A stretch of DNA of 64,000 nucleotides, taken from the NCBI GenBank assembly GCA_963978545.1, contig OZ021724.1:101883523-101947522 (forward strand). Direction: 5' to 3'. This document shows positions 33,700 to 46,865 of this stretch, piece after piece. The notes under the pieces are model-generated. The model did no database searches. It was not told where the DNA came from and was given only the letters and a program-made list of their open reading frames with translations. A program made the position numbers and the translations under genes. Position 1 is the stretch's first letter. Each line of letters starts with the position of its first letter. This stretch comes from Linyphia triangularis. Its lineage: Eukaryota; Arthropoda; Arachnida; Araneae; Linyphiidae.

Positions 33700-34270
33700 G
33701 TCATTAAAATGTGTCGGAAAAATAAAAACTGTTAGTCTAGTAATTGAAGAGAATTTGTCTAAAATTTCGAACTTAGATGTGTTTAAATTAAAATTTATCA
33801 GTCTAAAATTGAAATCTATCAGTTTAAAATTAAAATCTAAAAGCCTAAAACAAAAGCTATCTGCTAAAGTTATAAACTTATTAAGATAAAAATATTAGCA
33901 GACAGTCTAAAACTATTAATAGTATAAAGTTAAAAATAATTTTAGGGTAAAAATAAAAACTGTCATTCTAAGATAACATATATTTGTCGAATGTAAAAAC
34001 TATTAGCCTAAAAGTAAAAAACTATCAAGCTAAAAATATAAACTATCAGTATAAAGTTTAAAAAAAAAAAAAAGAAATTGGTGAAAAAAACCATAATTCT
34101 TATTCTAGGATATAATATATATTAGTCTACTAAAAATTATTAGTCTAAAATTAAAAAAAAAAAGTACCTGACAAAAATTGATAACTATTATATTAAAATT
34201 AATAATTATTAACTATTAAACTAAAACCATAAACTATTTCTCTAAAACTATCAATCGAACATAGAATCTA
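33700..34270. repeat. Degenerate AT-rich short repeats
   Basis: Irregular recurrence of AAACTATYAGTCTAAAA-like words roughly every 25-40 bases. No fixed period can be assigned by eye. Confidence 0.55.
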
Positions 34271-34281
34271 TTACTCTATTA

Positions 34282-34451
34282 CAGTCAAACCCCATTAACG
34301 CGATGCCGATAAGGCGACTGAAATTGTTCACCTTAACCGAATTTCGTTTTAAACGAATAAATTAACGTGAAGTTTTAAGTTCGGAGAACTGCTTTTACTT
34401 CTCGTTAAACGGGACTTCATTGAGCGATTTCGCGTTAACGGGGCTTGACTG
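34282..34451. mobile_element. 170-bp TA-flanked MITE
   Basis: Ends CAGTCAAACCCCATTAACGC and GCGTTAACGGGGCTTGACTG form inverted repeats of about 22 bp with two mismatches, with TA on both sides (34280-34281, 34452-34453). This layout is typical for pogo/Tigger- or Tc1-derived MITEs. No ORF. Confidence 0.88.
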
Positions 34452-34787
34452 TATAACAGCTATAAGTATGAAATTTAAAACTCATAATCTAACATAAAAT
34501 CTATTAATAATAACTCAGCTCGTGGATCAGAGTAAAACACACGGCTAGTATGCGATTAGCCCTGGTATAGCGCTAGCTATACGCGGCTATTAGTATGCGC
34601 TGCTAAGCTTTGGTTTTATTTTTAGTATAGGGCTATTCAAGACACCATGGTGATTGAGATTTATAGTTCGGAATAGCTTTAAAGGTTTTCTCTGAAATAT
34701 GTCAACGTGTCACAGTTCTCACTGAAAATATTTGTGGAAGGTATCTTCTTTCAGTTTTGAACTATTCATTAAAGTTTCATATTATAT

Positions 34788-35542
34788 TGTTACGAATTTC
34801 TGTATATATGTAAATATCTCATATTATTAGTTATGTAAAAAGGAAAATTTATGTATATTCCGCATAAGGCAGTGCATGAGTTTGTCTTTACTTCGCTTTC
34901 CTGCAATGCTTCTCCTAATGCTTGAAAACGAGTTTTACAGAGATAATGCTGGAAAACGAGTTTTTCAAGGAGAAGGCCATTTAGTATTATGGTTAATGGC
35001 AATCTTGCCAACTTGGCTCTATTTCGCCAATTTGGCGACGATTTTGGCGACTAATTTTAGTTGCCAAATTTGGCGAGAAATCACCAAATGTCGCTAAACT
35101 AGGAGACCATTTGGCGACATTTTTGGTCCCCATGTACCTGAATAGGGCTTTCTGACTGCGATCTGAAAAATTCTCCAAATTTCTATCACTAGAAGATTCG
35201 TGAAGGAAGCTTTCCTATATAAGGCCGGCCATGAGTTGAGTTACTGAGTTAGTTGTCTCTCAACGAACATTCAGAGAGCAGTATAGCGAAAGGGAACTGT
35301 ATTACATTGTCTTTTGAGTCGATTTTAGCAGTTGTGTATCTCGTTTTTTACTGCTGTTTGTGCTCCATGGTTGTGTAAAGAGCTGTATGGAGTCTATTAG
35401 AGCGGGAAGTTCTGGAGTTGTAAAAGAATCTGCGAAGAGTTATATCTGAATAAATTTCTGCAAGTTTTAATCTGCTTTGGCTTCAAGTCTTTCGAACCCA
35501 ACCACGCAACACTATTGATTTATTATTGGTAGATACGTAACA
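34788..35542 (+). mobile_element. Probable solo LTR of an LTR retrotransposon
   Basis: Begins TGTTACGAATTTCTG. It carries a TATA-like CTATATAAGGCCGG near 35215, then an AATAAA signal at about 35449, and ends at one of two sites: CACGCAACA (35511) or GATACGTAACA (35542), the latter mirroring the TGTTACG start. Length 720-755 bp suits an LTR. No primer-binding site, gag or pol follows. A clean target duplication is not seen, so the right boundary is unresolved. A TTGGCGA-rich block at 35015-35125 lies in the putative U3. Confidence 0.55.
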
Positions 35543-35666
35543 GTTAAATGTGCCTCTTGAAAGGCTTCTAACAAAAGTCAGCTGATGCCGAAAAACGTAC
35601 CCAAACGTAATTTCTTCTTTTAGTTGAGCGTGTGTTTGTAAATGAAGTATAAGACTAATTTGACTT

Positions 35667-35874
35667 TTAAACCTTTGCAATTCCAGTGGCGCCTCTCAGG
35701 CGCCACACGACTGGATGCCAAACCACGAGAAGACCATTAGGTGTGATGCGGAAATTTAATGCAAGGCCAATGACTGTGTTTCTATGAAGCAAATCCATAA
35801 ACACCAGTCGAACCTAAATTGTCTCGAGTTGCTGATTCCTCAGCGCGAAAAAGGCCTGGAGTGCAAAGGGTTAA
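35667..35874 (-). mobile_element. piggyBac-type MITE, family E copy 3, both ends present
   Basis: Flanked by TTAA at 35667-35670 and 35871-35874, with inverted ends ACCTTTGCAATTCCAG and CTGGAGTGCAAAGGG. Interior words match copies 1 and 2 in reverse orientation (AATTGTCTCGAGTTGCTG, GATGCGGAAATTTAATGC). Includes the palindrome GGCGCCTCTCAGGCGCC near its left end. Confidence 0.88.
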
Positions 35875-36788
35875 TATTACGCAAAATTGCTGAAATACGA
35901 ATTAAAAATTTTTTTCACTAACTTTTATAAACCAGAAAGTCTCTTTGCTGTGTTCAAACGTTACACTCCATGCCCACAATCTCAACGACTAGAAAAATAC
36001 CATTGTTCTATCGAGTTTTAGGGCCTGTCCCTAAATGGCTGCTTTTATACATACACTTCTATTGGAGCTTTGGTCTTAGCAGAGTTCATCGCAATCAGTG
36101 ACTTACCCCACTTTTGGTCCCTCCCAAGACGAGTCCAAACTATTTTATTAAGAGCAACTTGCGATCCTAATCTCCTGCGATTTCTATCCCTCAAACAGAG
36201 AAAAAGGAGATTGAGCAAAAGATCCAGTTGTCGCTTGACCGAGGGTAATTGAGCGACTTAACCATTGCCCGTCTCCTGATTCCTCGTATGTTAAGGGATC
36301 AATTCGGAGGCGTCCCGGAGAATCCGGAAAACCGGACTTTACGAGGCAAGAGGGGATTGCCGGACACTGTGATCTTAAAAAGCTCTTTCTTCCTAAGGGA
36401 GCGCAACCAGCCTGAAGGGAAAAAAAAACAGGAGAGGGTAGCTTTGGTTTAGTGGACTTTTTTTTTAAATCTCTTCTTCGATAGAAAGTGCTCTTATTGT
36501 TAAATACAGGAATTCAATGAAAGATTATTTTTCGCCGAAATTAAAAATCATGGATGGATATGGGATTCATATATTTTTTTTTATTTGTCGTACACTTATT
36601 TGAAAGATAAATTGCTTTGAGCTGTGGTAGGTTTATGCTTGGGGTCAAATAAGTATTTTCTCCAAGTTTTGGAGATTTGCTATCTTGAAAATAACCGGCA
36701 ATACAACGCGTTCATCATTCAATTTCTCCAGTTTGGAAACGTGTGGAATCTGTAGATTTTTTTTTATAAATTTTGTATATGTGCTATA
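35875..36788. other. Anonymous sequence; GC-richer patch 36060-36450
   Basis: 36060-36450 is distinctly less AT-rich than its surroundings, with abutting plus ORFs of 60 and 67 codons (36070-36252, 36249-36452). They are not recognisable and have no repeat counterpart. Could be part of a gene or regulatory sequence, or an unidentified element. Confidence 0.3.
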
Positions 36789-37446
36789 GACTGAGAGGCG
36801 ACTGCAATTTTTGGATCCCATCGAACATCTTTCTGAATTTTTTATAGAAATTAGAGAAAAGTGAATAGATAACGAATCCACTGGTATGCCGTGGCAAAAA
36901 GGGCCGAAACTGGTCAAAATTTGACTTTTAATAAGTTGAACTAAATCCAATTGCCAAATGCGCCATAACTTGCCAAATAACGAGCATTTTTTTATTTATT
37001 TGGTACCCTCACTCTTTAATTATTAATTAAGAAGGTTGCAGACAATTCTGATGGGTGGCGACGGTCTACTTGCATCTATTAAAAGGGAGCCAAGTTGGCA
37101 ATAAACATTACGTCACGGATGACGTAACTGATGTCGCCAATTTGGCTTACTTTTAAAAGATATAAATTTTAAAAGCCAGAGATCAGAAATCGTTTGCGCT
37201 TTTTCTCATTGAAAATCAAAATGCAAGGTTGAAAGACGAAAAAGTTTGTTTTCTTTTTGGCAAGTTATGACATATTTGGCAATCGGATTTTAGTTCAACT
37301 CATTCCAAGTCGATTTTTGATCAGTTTCGGCCCTTTTTTGCCACGGCAGACCAGTGGATTCCTAATTTACTCACTTTTCTCCAATCTCCATAAAAAATTC
37401 AGAATGATGTTAGATGGGGTCCAAAAATTGCAGTCGCCTCTTGGAC
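36789..37446. mobile_element. Long-TIR foldback MITE, family G copy 2
   Basis: 658 bp against 657 bp for copy 1 at 11851-12507, alignable throughout. Inverted arms of about 190 bp begin GACTGAGAGGCGACTGCAAT. TA flanks both ends (36787-36788, 37447-37448). Confidence 0.85.
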
Positions 37447-37764
37447 TACTACTGATACCATGGAAAAATAACTTTATAAAAGTTTCAAATAATTGAGAAA
37501 TTATAAAACAGTTCAAATTCTTGAAAATGGTGCGACAATAACACAATAGTTAGGGGATGGATATTTTAAGTGTTATAAAATTCTTTTCCTTTTCGATAAC
37601 TTCATTTACAACTTTCCCGGTAAAGTTCATAGTAAAGTTATTTTCCATATAAACCCTTTAACTGCCGCATTTCCAATTGGTAACACAACTTTAAACTTAT
37701 GCTTATTTTTTTTTTCTTCTTCATATAACTTCACCAGCTAAAGTTTCTAGGCTCAAAAACGTTT

Positions 37765-37925
37765 AGTCTGGCATTGCCTGGTACAACGGATTTCAATTAT
37801 AGACATGCCACCTTTCACTTCCCATCCTTAATTTCACCACCTTAACCACAAAATATCGGAATAAAATTGTGTTCCCAATAATTTGGGTTAGTCAAGATAA
37901 CCGTAAGAAAAAATCTAGTTGATCT
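37765..37925 (+). repeat. Dispersed family F, copy 1 (possible tRNA-derived SINE)
   Basis: Shares GGTACAACG..TTCAA, AAATTGTGTTCCC and GGTTAGTCAAGATA-type words with 41376-41585. The GGTTCAAATTC-like part in copy 2 resembles a box B. Only two diverged copies, so the nature is uncertain. Confidence 0.45.
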
Positions 37926-38095
37926 TAGTAATGCATCCTATGATCTTAATAATATAAAGTATAGGAAATTTTATGATCTGTTGGTTGCAGGTTTTAGGAA
38001 ACTCCACAAAATATCAGGAAACTGAAAAAAAAAAAAAAAAAAGGTCACTTCTAAATCACGAAACTGCTCTAGGACGATAGTTATCACTTTTGTCT

Positions 38096-38120
38096 AGCGG
38101 TTATAGTTTTGGGTCTAGCA
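38096..38120 (+). repeat. tRNA-like box A fragment
   Basis: TTTTGTCTAGCGGTTATAGT matches the box A part of the minus-strand relic at 5440-5530. No box B follows, so this is a truncated SINE head. Confidence 0.4.
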
Positions 38121-38130
38121 GAAGGTAATA

Positions 38131-40340
38131 AATATAATCTGCAATACTTTTTTACCGCAACGAGTCTCTTTGGTTTAATAGTATTGTATTATTGTTTTAA
38201 TCGCTATTTTCGCGAGTTTTTTATTTTCGTAAGTATTATTTAAGTAAGAAATTTATAAATGTAATAGTATAAGTAGACGTCAATAGATCGTAATTATCTC
38301 AAAATAATTTTTTGGAAAAAGCTTCATCTTTAAACAAAACAAGAAATTAATACTTTCAATTCTTAGAGTACGCATTACATGATTTTTCCTGAATAACAAT
38401 AGGAAACAAATCTTTTTATTTTTACTCCCATATGCCAAATTTTAGCCAAAAATGTGCTTTTTTCCTTACTCTTCAAGTTGAAATTGTACGATTAACAATT
38501 TTGTGATATCACTGAGATATAATATATTCCAAAAGCATTTACAACAACGTGAATTTTTATGCAATGAATATAAGTATCTATCAGCGAAACCGGTTAATTT
38601 AGTTTAATGTAGCAATTAAAATCTTCTAAAAAGTTGTTAAATAAACTGATAAAATCCGACGAAAATGTTTTAATAACCTTAAGATAAAATTCTTCTTAAT
38701 CTTCATTAGGCTTTCCTAATTAAAAACGGGGAAGGTTAAAGCTCACAGGAAGTAGAACGTCATCACAACTTTTCAACTCCATGAGCGAAATAGACAGTGT
38801 GTGATACAAGAATTTATTACCAGTCCAAACCCAATACCTTGAAGACAGCGTTTATCTCTTTCCGTCCATTCATCCGGCCGAATTCCTGCGAACAATGTCT
38901 TCACTGGCGAATACAAAAACAATGTCTTCTACCAGAAGGGGACCATCGCTCATCAATTAAACCCAACAAAAGCTGTGATTAATCGACTCTCCGTTCCCTT
39001 ATGCCTCGGACAATAATAATGACACTTCTCCCTCTTAAAAATGAGCCCGATGAGTAAGCCGATCACGACACGGTTCTTCTTCCTCTCGCCAGAACCTTCT
39101 TGAAGCCAGGCCCAACCTCCAGCAAGATCTTTAATCACGCGAGGAGGAAAGACCCCCGCTTTATCATCCGCCGATTGACACTAACGAATTTCAAGAGCTT
39201 TTGTTTCATTCCATCCACGGAGCTCATTTTTACTTGTTCATGAGATCTTGTTGCAGAAGAACCTTGCACATCTTTCTCTTAAGTAATGACCAGCTACCAG
39301 GTTCTGGTTCTAACCTCTACTCCCCCAGCCAGAACGATCATTCAGAGCTTCTTGAAGGCTAAAATAGGGTGTACAAGACGGTTTAGGGATCCTAATAGCG
39401 GTCAGGGATCATTTCTGTGGCCACACAGCGTGGATTGAGCGGTTAAAGAACGGTCTTTATAAGTGATCGGTGTTAAGTTGGGACTCGTATTAAGATGTGG
39501 AGGGATGCTTAATGTTTACCAACCATCGTTTGTCATGGCTCAGAGCATGCTTCTTCAACGTGGCATGGAGAAGGGGTTAGAGGCCATTTGTAATTTTTAT
39601 TGTTTTTTAAAGAGCAGTATTTCTGACGAGTTAACATGCAACTGATGAAGGGAGCTTATTATTTTAAAAAAAATTGCCTCATACCAGAGAAGATTTATGG
39701 AAGGATGTTTGCTATGTGACATCCTAAAAAGTTAAAACTATCATTTATATTAATTAAAGTAATATTTGATAGATTATCCAGTAAGGCATGTTATTATGTG
39801 AGGTATGTTTATTGAGTTGCTTTATCTACAAACCGGAGAAGTGGTAAAGAACTCTCTTGGGAGTCTGATTAAACTTTAGGCAAAGTTCAAGTTCAAATGG
39901 AATTCTGGATGGTTCTTGTTTGCTTCTTTTCTTAAATGTTTTACAAATGCAATTTTTCAACTTCTGTTGAAGAAAATAAACGATTGGAATGAATATGGCT
40001 ATAGCTTAGAGAAACAAAATTAAGAAATGCCTCCTCTACTTTTTAAATATCAATCATCACTTTGGTTTTAGCACTTGTACTGGAGAACACAAGTCTGGTC
40101 ACCTCGATACGTACTTTCAATGTACTATTATCGATTATTCCTTTTTTAGATTGATTGTAAAATTAATACCATAAGATTCAAGCATTTTAAGAATTATTAT
40201 ATAACTGAAAATGGCAGATTCTGGTGATCAAATACATGTTTCTTGACCAACTTTTTCTTTATACTGTAATGTCCTCCGTTGAACATCGCAAGGTGACAGC
40301 CTGCTTTGTCCACCATAATATAGATGATTAACAGTAGCTG
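38131..40340. other. Anonymous sequence; GC-richer patch 38760-39450
   Basis: AT-rich to 38750, then a stretch to about 39450 with more balanced composition and only short ORFs on both strands. No repeat counterpart and nothing recognised. It sits about 1 kb from the candidate exon at 40345-40576 and may belong to the same locus, but that is conjecture. Confidence 0.3.
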
Positions 40341-40344
40341 AGAC

Positions 40345-40576
40345 CTTAAGTTTAGCGAGAAACATGCAGTAAAATTAATACTAGCTTTCGTAAAGTTATT
40401 TGCGTTTACAAAAAGGCATACGCTTCCTTCTGGATAAAGACACAGCATTGTATACTCATACAAAGCATAATTAGTACACAGAAACTGCACTGTATTTGGG
40501 ACTTGGACCCATTTACAGGCACTTCGAAACTTGCCGAGTATAAACAAATTAACTATCGGATCAAATGGAAGAGGTT
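40345..40576 (-). CDS. Candidate coding exon of an unidentified gene
   Basis: On the minus strand a TTTCTTTGCAG acceptor (ending at 40577) precedes an open frame reading PLPFDPIVNLFILGKF, CKWVQVPNTVQFLC, YEYTMLCLYPEGSVCLFVN and NFTKASINFTACF, and a possible AAG/GTCTCA donor lies at 40345/40344. The frame stays open to 40197. The segment has six cysteines, aromatic residues and two N-glycosylation-type NFT sites, suggesting an extracellular protein. It lies in unique sequence, with codon use less AT-skewed than the flanks. I do not recognise a family, and no partner exon was identified. It could equally be chance. Confidence 0.3.
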
Positions 40577-41375
40577 CTGCAAAGAAACCTCATATATTTC
40601 TACTCCATGACGTGCTGGATAACAGTGTTGTCACTGGAAGCACAACCCATTCGAAATTAATAGTACTGGTAACGCTGGCTATGTAGGTCGCGCGAGCTGC
40701 GTTTTAGGAAGCTTTTCTGTTTCGAATTTTATCATGTGCATATCGTGGTTCATTAATCACTCTCATATTCAAATCGTGCAATATTTTGAATGCTTGATCA
40801 TATGCTATGAGGGGGAAACTTCAAAGAGAAGTTATGTACTCTTTTAAAGATTAGACTTTATTTAAATGTGGACATAAAACTGGCTCCCTAACTTGAGTTC
40901 AATGTATTTTAAAAGGTTTCTTTTGAAATGCCTATAATATTTTATCTTGTTCCGGTCCATGACGAATGAAGAAAATTTTATGCGAGAGTTTCTTATAAAT
41001 GATGAATAAATGCTTATTCTTATAAATGCTTTGCATTATATCATCTTTAACGAAGAAAATATACTTATTGTTTTCCAGGCTAACAATTATATTATATTAA
41101 AATGGCTTATACTCTTCAAGTATAATTACAGATTTTATTATATATAGATAGTTAAACCAGTGATTAGTATGTTTTTATTAGTTTTTTTCATTTTTAATGG
41201 TTTTTTTAAATTTCCTTACGTATTTTTCTAAAAAAGAAAAAATGTAAGTTCAACATCCATTACTTTTTACAGCAAGAAGCATAAAATGAACTAATAAAAT
41301 TTATTTTTATGCTCGTTTTGCTTTCAAATTAGAAATAAATTAATTTAATGCCAAAGTTTAATTGCAACTAAAGGA
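40577..41375. other. Anonymous sequence
   Basis: 40577-40740 is GC-balanced, then AT-rich. No supported feature. Confidence 0.4.
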
Positions 41376-41585
41376 AGTGCCCGGTGTTGGCCTGGCTCAA
41401 ACAGCTGTGGTTGTTTGTCCGGTACAACGTGGTTCAAATTCTCAGTCGATTGTAAGTTATGAGTGTGCCCCTTCTTAATTATTTATCTTCTATTTTACCA
41501 ACTGAGCAATCAAACAATGGAATGAAATTGTGTTCCCGAAAATCTGGATTAGTCAAAATACATATAGAAAAAATTCCTGTTCTAA
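41376..41585 (+). repeat. Dispersed family F, copy 2 (possible tRNA-derived SINE)
   Basis: Contains TCCGGTACAACGTGGTTCAA and, further on, GAAATTGTGTTCCCGAAAAT and GGATTAGTCAAAATAC, matching 37765-37925. The start resembles a degenerate tRNA head. Confidence 0.45.
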
Positions 41586-41608
41586 TTGTTACTGTTCTAA
41601 TTCCTGTT

Positions 41609-41984
<376 letters not shown>

Positions 41985-41999
41985 CCGATATGGTTGGCA

Positions 42000-43348
42000 G
42001 GATTATTTTTCGCTGGAGGGGGGGGGGAGGGGGGTTGGCGTAGTAGGGTTTACATAATTGGAATTACCATTGAAGTGTGAAAAAATAATTATGAAACAAA
42101 TTTATATCCCGTTGGAATACTTTAAAACCTCCTTCGTATCCGTGTTGTCATGTGGTTCAAACCACTTTTTTACACTTTGCATTAAAGTTCCAGGTGGGTG
42201 CCCATGTAGTATGTCCTTCTTGTAAACAATAAGATGCAAATTTATCACTAAGACTGTGGAAAATTTATAGAACTATCCATCACTAGGCAATGATAATAGA
42301 AAAAATTCTTAAACCATACTTTTTTTTTTACAAAATCCAAACTTTTACTGTCAAATAAAGTGAGCATTGTGTTCCATTTCAGGACTATTCCAAATTTCCA
42401 ACAGACCAAACATCACCCTTTTTTTTTTTTTTTTTTTAAAGTATGTTCCAAGACGTAAAAAACTTTTTCGGATGTGAATAAGGATTGAATGTATCATGTT
42501 TTACTACTGGGAATTTTCAAAGACTAATTCTCATTTATTACCTGAAGAAAGGTCTTTGATGGCTTAATGGCTTAAATAATAAAAATGCTATAGATTGATC
42601 TTATTGCCACACTACAATATTATAATGACATTATACTTTCTAGGAAATAGTTGATGTAAACAATAAGAAGAAGTAAAAATATGCGCACAGATAGAGGGAG
42701 CCTTTATTTGATATTTCAGCAAGCAGTAACTCAAAACGAAATAAACCACCTCTACAGAACATCATCACCTATTCTCTACAAACATGTATTACGAAACCTT
42801 CCCAAATCCATTCGAGGGGGGAAAAAATCAAGTGAGCATAAATATTTCAAGACGACAGTTAATAAAACACTGGAGTTAAAAAAGAAAAGCGTGTTCGGAG
42901 GAAAGGAGTTGTTAGGGAGTAGGCCATTGGAACTTTTCAGAACTTTGTCATCAAACCGCGACACTGTGGAAGATCATGGCATATGACGTGTCTCTTTATT
43001 CGAAGATCGCGTGAGGTTACGGTTGGAGTGATACTAACGATTTATTACTTTTCTTACGCATTATTGTTTAGGGGCCGTTTATTTCTTCTGAAGTCCTCCG
43101 TACGGACCGCAAGGGTCGGGCTGGACCCACAACTTTCTCAGCACGTGCGAAAAAGCAGCGGTCCAAGACAAATGTGCCGTCAAGCGTGGATTGTTTCTAG
43201 GAATAAGAGCGGCTTTTTTTGCAGACTCAAAAGGGCAAAGGAGATGCGTTATATTGCCCATTATGGTGCCTCTCAATGGGATTAAGTTGCTGATTTTTGT
43301 TGCGAATGTCAATGCCGGGTTGATTTGGGTAGGGGTGGGGGGCGGCGT
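42000..43348. other. Anonymous sequence
   Basis: Includes a G run (42018-42027), T runs (42323, 42419) and a GC-balanced region 42680-43320 with overlapping 77-101-codon ORFs on both strands. None is recognisable. Confidence 0.35.
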
Positions 43349-46300
43349 TCATGGAATGAAGTAACAGTCTGGAGCATCAATTCGTGTGCGTGTAGTGGCA
43401 TTCTGTGTCATTAGTCCATGTTTTACAATGTGAGAAATCATCCAACATTCAAATTGAAGAAAATTAAATCAAAGGTTTTTACACCTAGTCTGTTTACATG
43501 ACTTCAAAATAATGAGAATATTATGAATATTCCAACTAAAAGATTTCTGTATGGTGGCTGTGTTGATGGAATGAAGTAAAGAGTCTGAAGCATCAATTCG
43601 TGTACGTATCGTGGCATTCGGTGTCATTAGTCCATGTCTTACAATGTGAGAAATCATCCAACATTCAAGTTGAAGAAAATTAAATCAAAGGTTTTTACAC
43701 CTAGTCTGTTTACATGACTTCAAAATAATGAGAATATTATGGATATTCCAACTAAAAGATTTCTGTATGGTGGCTGTGTTGATGGAATGAAGTAAAGAGT
43801 CTGAAGCATCAATTCGTGTACGTATCGTGGCATTCGGTGTCATTAGTCCATGTCTTACAATGTGAGAAATCATCCAACATTCAAATTGAAGAAAATTAAA
43901 TCAAAGGTTTTTACACCTAGTCTGTTTACATGACTTCAAAATAATGAGAATATTATGGATATTCCAACTAAAAGATTTCTGTATGGTGGCTGTGTTGATG
44001 GAATGAAGTAAAGAGTCTGAAGCATCAATTCGTGTACGTATCGTGGCATTCGGTGTCATTAGTCCATGTCTTACAATGTGAGAAATCATCCAGCATTCAA
44101 ATTGAAGAAAATTAAATCAAAGGTTTTTACACCTAGTCTGTTTACATGACTTCAAAATAATGAGAATATTATGGATATTCCAACTAAAAGATTTCTGTAT
44201 GGTGGCTGTGTTGATGGAATGAAGTAAAGAGTCTGAAGCATCAATTCGTGTACGTATCGTGGCATTCGGTGTCATTAGTCCATGTCTTACAATGTGAGAA
44301 ATCATCCAACATTCAAATTGAAGAAAATTAAATCAAAGGTTTTTACACCTAGTCTGTTTACATGACTTCAAAATAATGAGAATATTATGGATATTCCAAC
44401 TAAAAGATTTCTGTATGGTGGCTGTGTTGATGGAATGAAGTAAAGAGTCTGAAGCATCAATTCGTGTACGTATCGTGGCATTCGGTGTCATTAGTCCATG
44501 TCTTACAATGTGAGAAATCATCCAACATTCAAATTGAAGAAAATTAAATCAAAGGTTTTTACACCTAGTCTGTTTACATGACTTCAAAATAATGAGAATA
44601 TTATGGATATTCCAACTAAAAGATTTCTGTATGGTGGCTGTGTTGATGGAATGAAGTAAAGAGTCTGAAGCATCAATTCGTGTACGTATCTTGGCATTCG
44701 GTGTCATTAGTCCATGTCTTACAATTTGAGAAATTATCCAGTATTCAAATTGAAGACTCTGAATTGAAGAAAATTAAATCAAAGGTTTTTACACCTAGTC
44801 TGTTTAAATGACTTCAAAATAATGTACATGTTATGAATATTCCATTTAAAGGATTTCTGTATGTATTAGGCTGGGTTGATGAAATAAAGTAAAGAGTCTG
44901 AAGCATCAATTCGTGTATACGTTTCGTTGCATTCTGTGTCATTAGTCCATGTCTTACAATGTGAGAAATCATCCAACATTCAAATTGAAGAAAATTAAAT
45001 CAAAGGTTTTTACACCTAGTCTGTTTACATGACTTCAAAATAATGAGAATATTATGGATATTCCAACTAAAAGATTTCTGTATGGTGGCTGTGTTGATGG
45101 AATGAAGTAAAGAGTCTGAAGCATCAATTCGTGTACGTATCTTGGCATTCGGTGTCATTAGTCCATGTCTTACAATTTGAGAAATTATCCAGTATTCAAA
45201 TTGAAGACTCTGAATTGAAGAAAATTAAATCAAAGGTTTTTACACCTAGTCTGTTTAAATGACTTCAAAATAATGTACATGTTATGAATATTCCATTTAA
45301 AGGATTTCTGTATGTATTAGGCTGGGTTGATGAAATAAAGTAAAGAGTCTGAAGCATCAATTCGTGTATACGTTTCGTTGCATTCTGTGTCATTAGTCCA
45401 TGTCTTACAATGTGAGAAATCATCCAACATTCAAATTGAAGAAAATTAAATCAAAGGTTTTTACACCTAGTCTGTTTACATGACTTCAAAATAATGAGAA
45501 TATTATGGATATTCCAACTAAAAGATTTCTGTATGGTGGCTGTGTTGATGGAATGAAGTAAAGAGTCTGAAGCATCAATTCGTGTACGTATCGTGGCATT
45601 CGGTGTCATTAGTCCATGTCTTACAATGTGAGAAATCATCCAACATTTAAATTGAAGAAAATTAAATCAAAGGTTTTTACACCTAGTCTGTTTACATGAC
45701 TTCAAAATAATGAGAATATTATGGATATTCCAACTAAAAGATTTCTGTATGGTGGCTGTGTTGATGGAATGAAGTAAAGAGTCTGAAGCATCAATTCGTG
45801 TACGTATCGTGGCATTCGGTGTCATTAGTCCATGTCTTACAATGTGAGAAATCATCCAACATTCAAATTGAAGAAAATTAAATCAAAGGTTTTTACACCT
45901 AGTCTGTTTACATGACTTCAAAATAATGAGAATATTATGGATATTCCAACTAAAAGATTTCTGTATGGTGGCTGTGTTGATGGAATGAAGTAAAGAGTCT
46001 GAAGCATCAATTCGTGTACGTATCGTGGCATTCGGTGTCATTAGTCCATGTCTTACAATGTGAGAAATCATCCAACATTTAAATTGAAGAAAATTAAATC
46101 AAAGGTTTTTACACCTAGTCTGTTTACATGACTTCAAAATAATGAGAATATTATGGATATTCCAACTAAAAGATTTCTGTATGGTGGCTGTGTTGATGGA
46201 ATGAAGTAAAGAGTCTGAAGCATCAATTCGTGTACGTATCGTGGCATTCGGTGTCATTAGTCCATGTCTTACAATGTGAGAAATCATCCAACATTCAAAT

Positions 46301-46865
46301 TGAAGAAAATTAAATCAAAGGTTTTTACACCTAGTCTGTTTACATGACTTCAAAATAATGAGAATATTATGGATATTCCAACTAAAAGATTTCTGTATGG
46401 TGGCTGTGTTGATGGAATGAAGTAAAGAGTCTGAAGCATCAATTCGTGTACGTATCGTGGCATTCGGTGTCATTAGTCCATGTCTTACAATGTGAGAAAT
46501 CATCCAGTATTCAAATTGAAGACTCTGAATTGAAGAAAATTAAATCAAAGGTTTTTACACCTAGTCTGTTTAAATGACTTCAAAATAATGTACATGTTAT
46601 GAATATTCCGTTTAAAGGATTTCTATATGTATTAGGCTGGGTTGATGAAATAAAGTAAAGAGTCTGAAGCATCAATTCGTGTACGTTTCGTTGCATTCGG
46701 TGTCATTAGTCCATGTCTTACATTGTGAAAAATTATCCATCATTCAAATTGAAGACTTTTAACTGAAGAAAATTAAATCAAAGGTTTTTACACCTAGTAC
46801 GTTTACATGACTTCAAAATAATGAGAATATTATAGATATTCCAAGTAAAAGATTTCTGTATGGTG
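43349..46865. repeat. 216-bp satellite array, about 16 units, homogeneous core
   Basis: Units carrying GGAATGAAGTAAAGAGTCTG start near 43566, 43782, 43998, 44214, 44430, 44646, 45098, 45547, 45763, 45979, 46195 and 46411; a diverged unit type with GATGAAATAAAGTAAAGAG occurs at 44877, 45333 and 46645. The core units are almost identical. A dimer of about 450 bp (44646-45097 and 45098-45546) is a higher-order duplication of a standard plus a variant unit. The same 62-codon minus ORF in ten units is the satellite itself. Confidence 0.97.

Noticed and set aside
43469..46503. Ten identical 62-codon minus ORFs
   Set aside because: One ORF inside a 216-bp satellite unit, conserved only because the units are young; no known domain.
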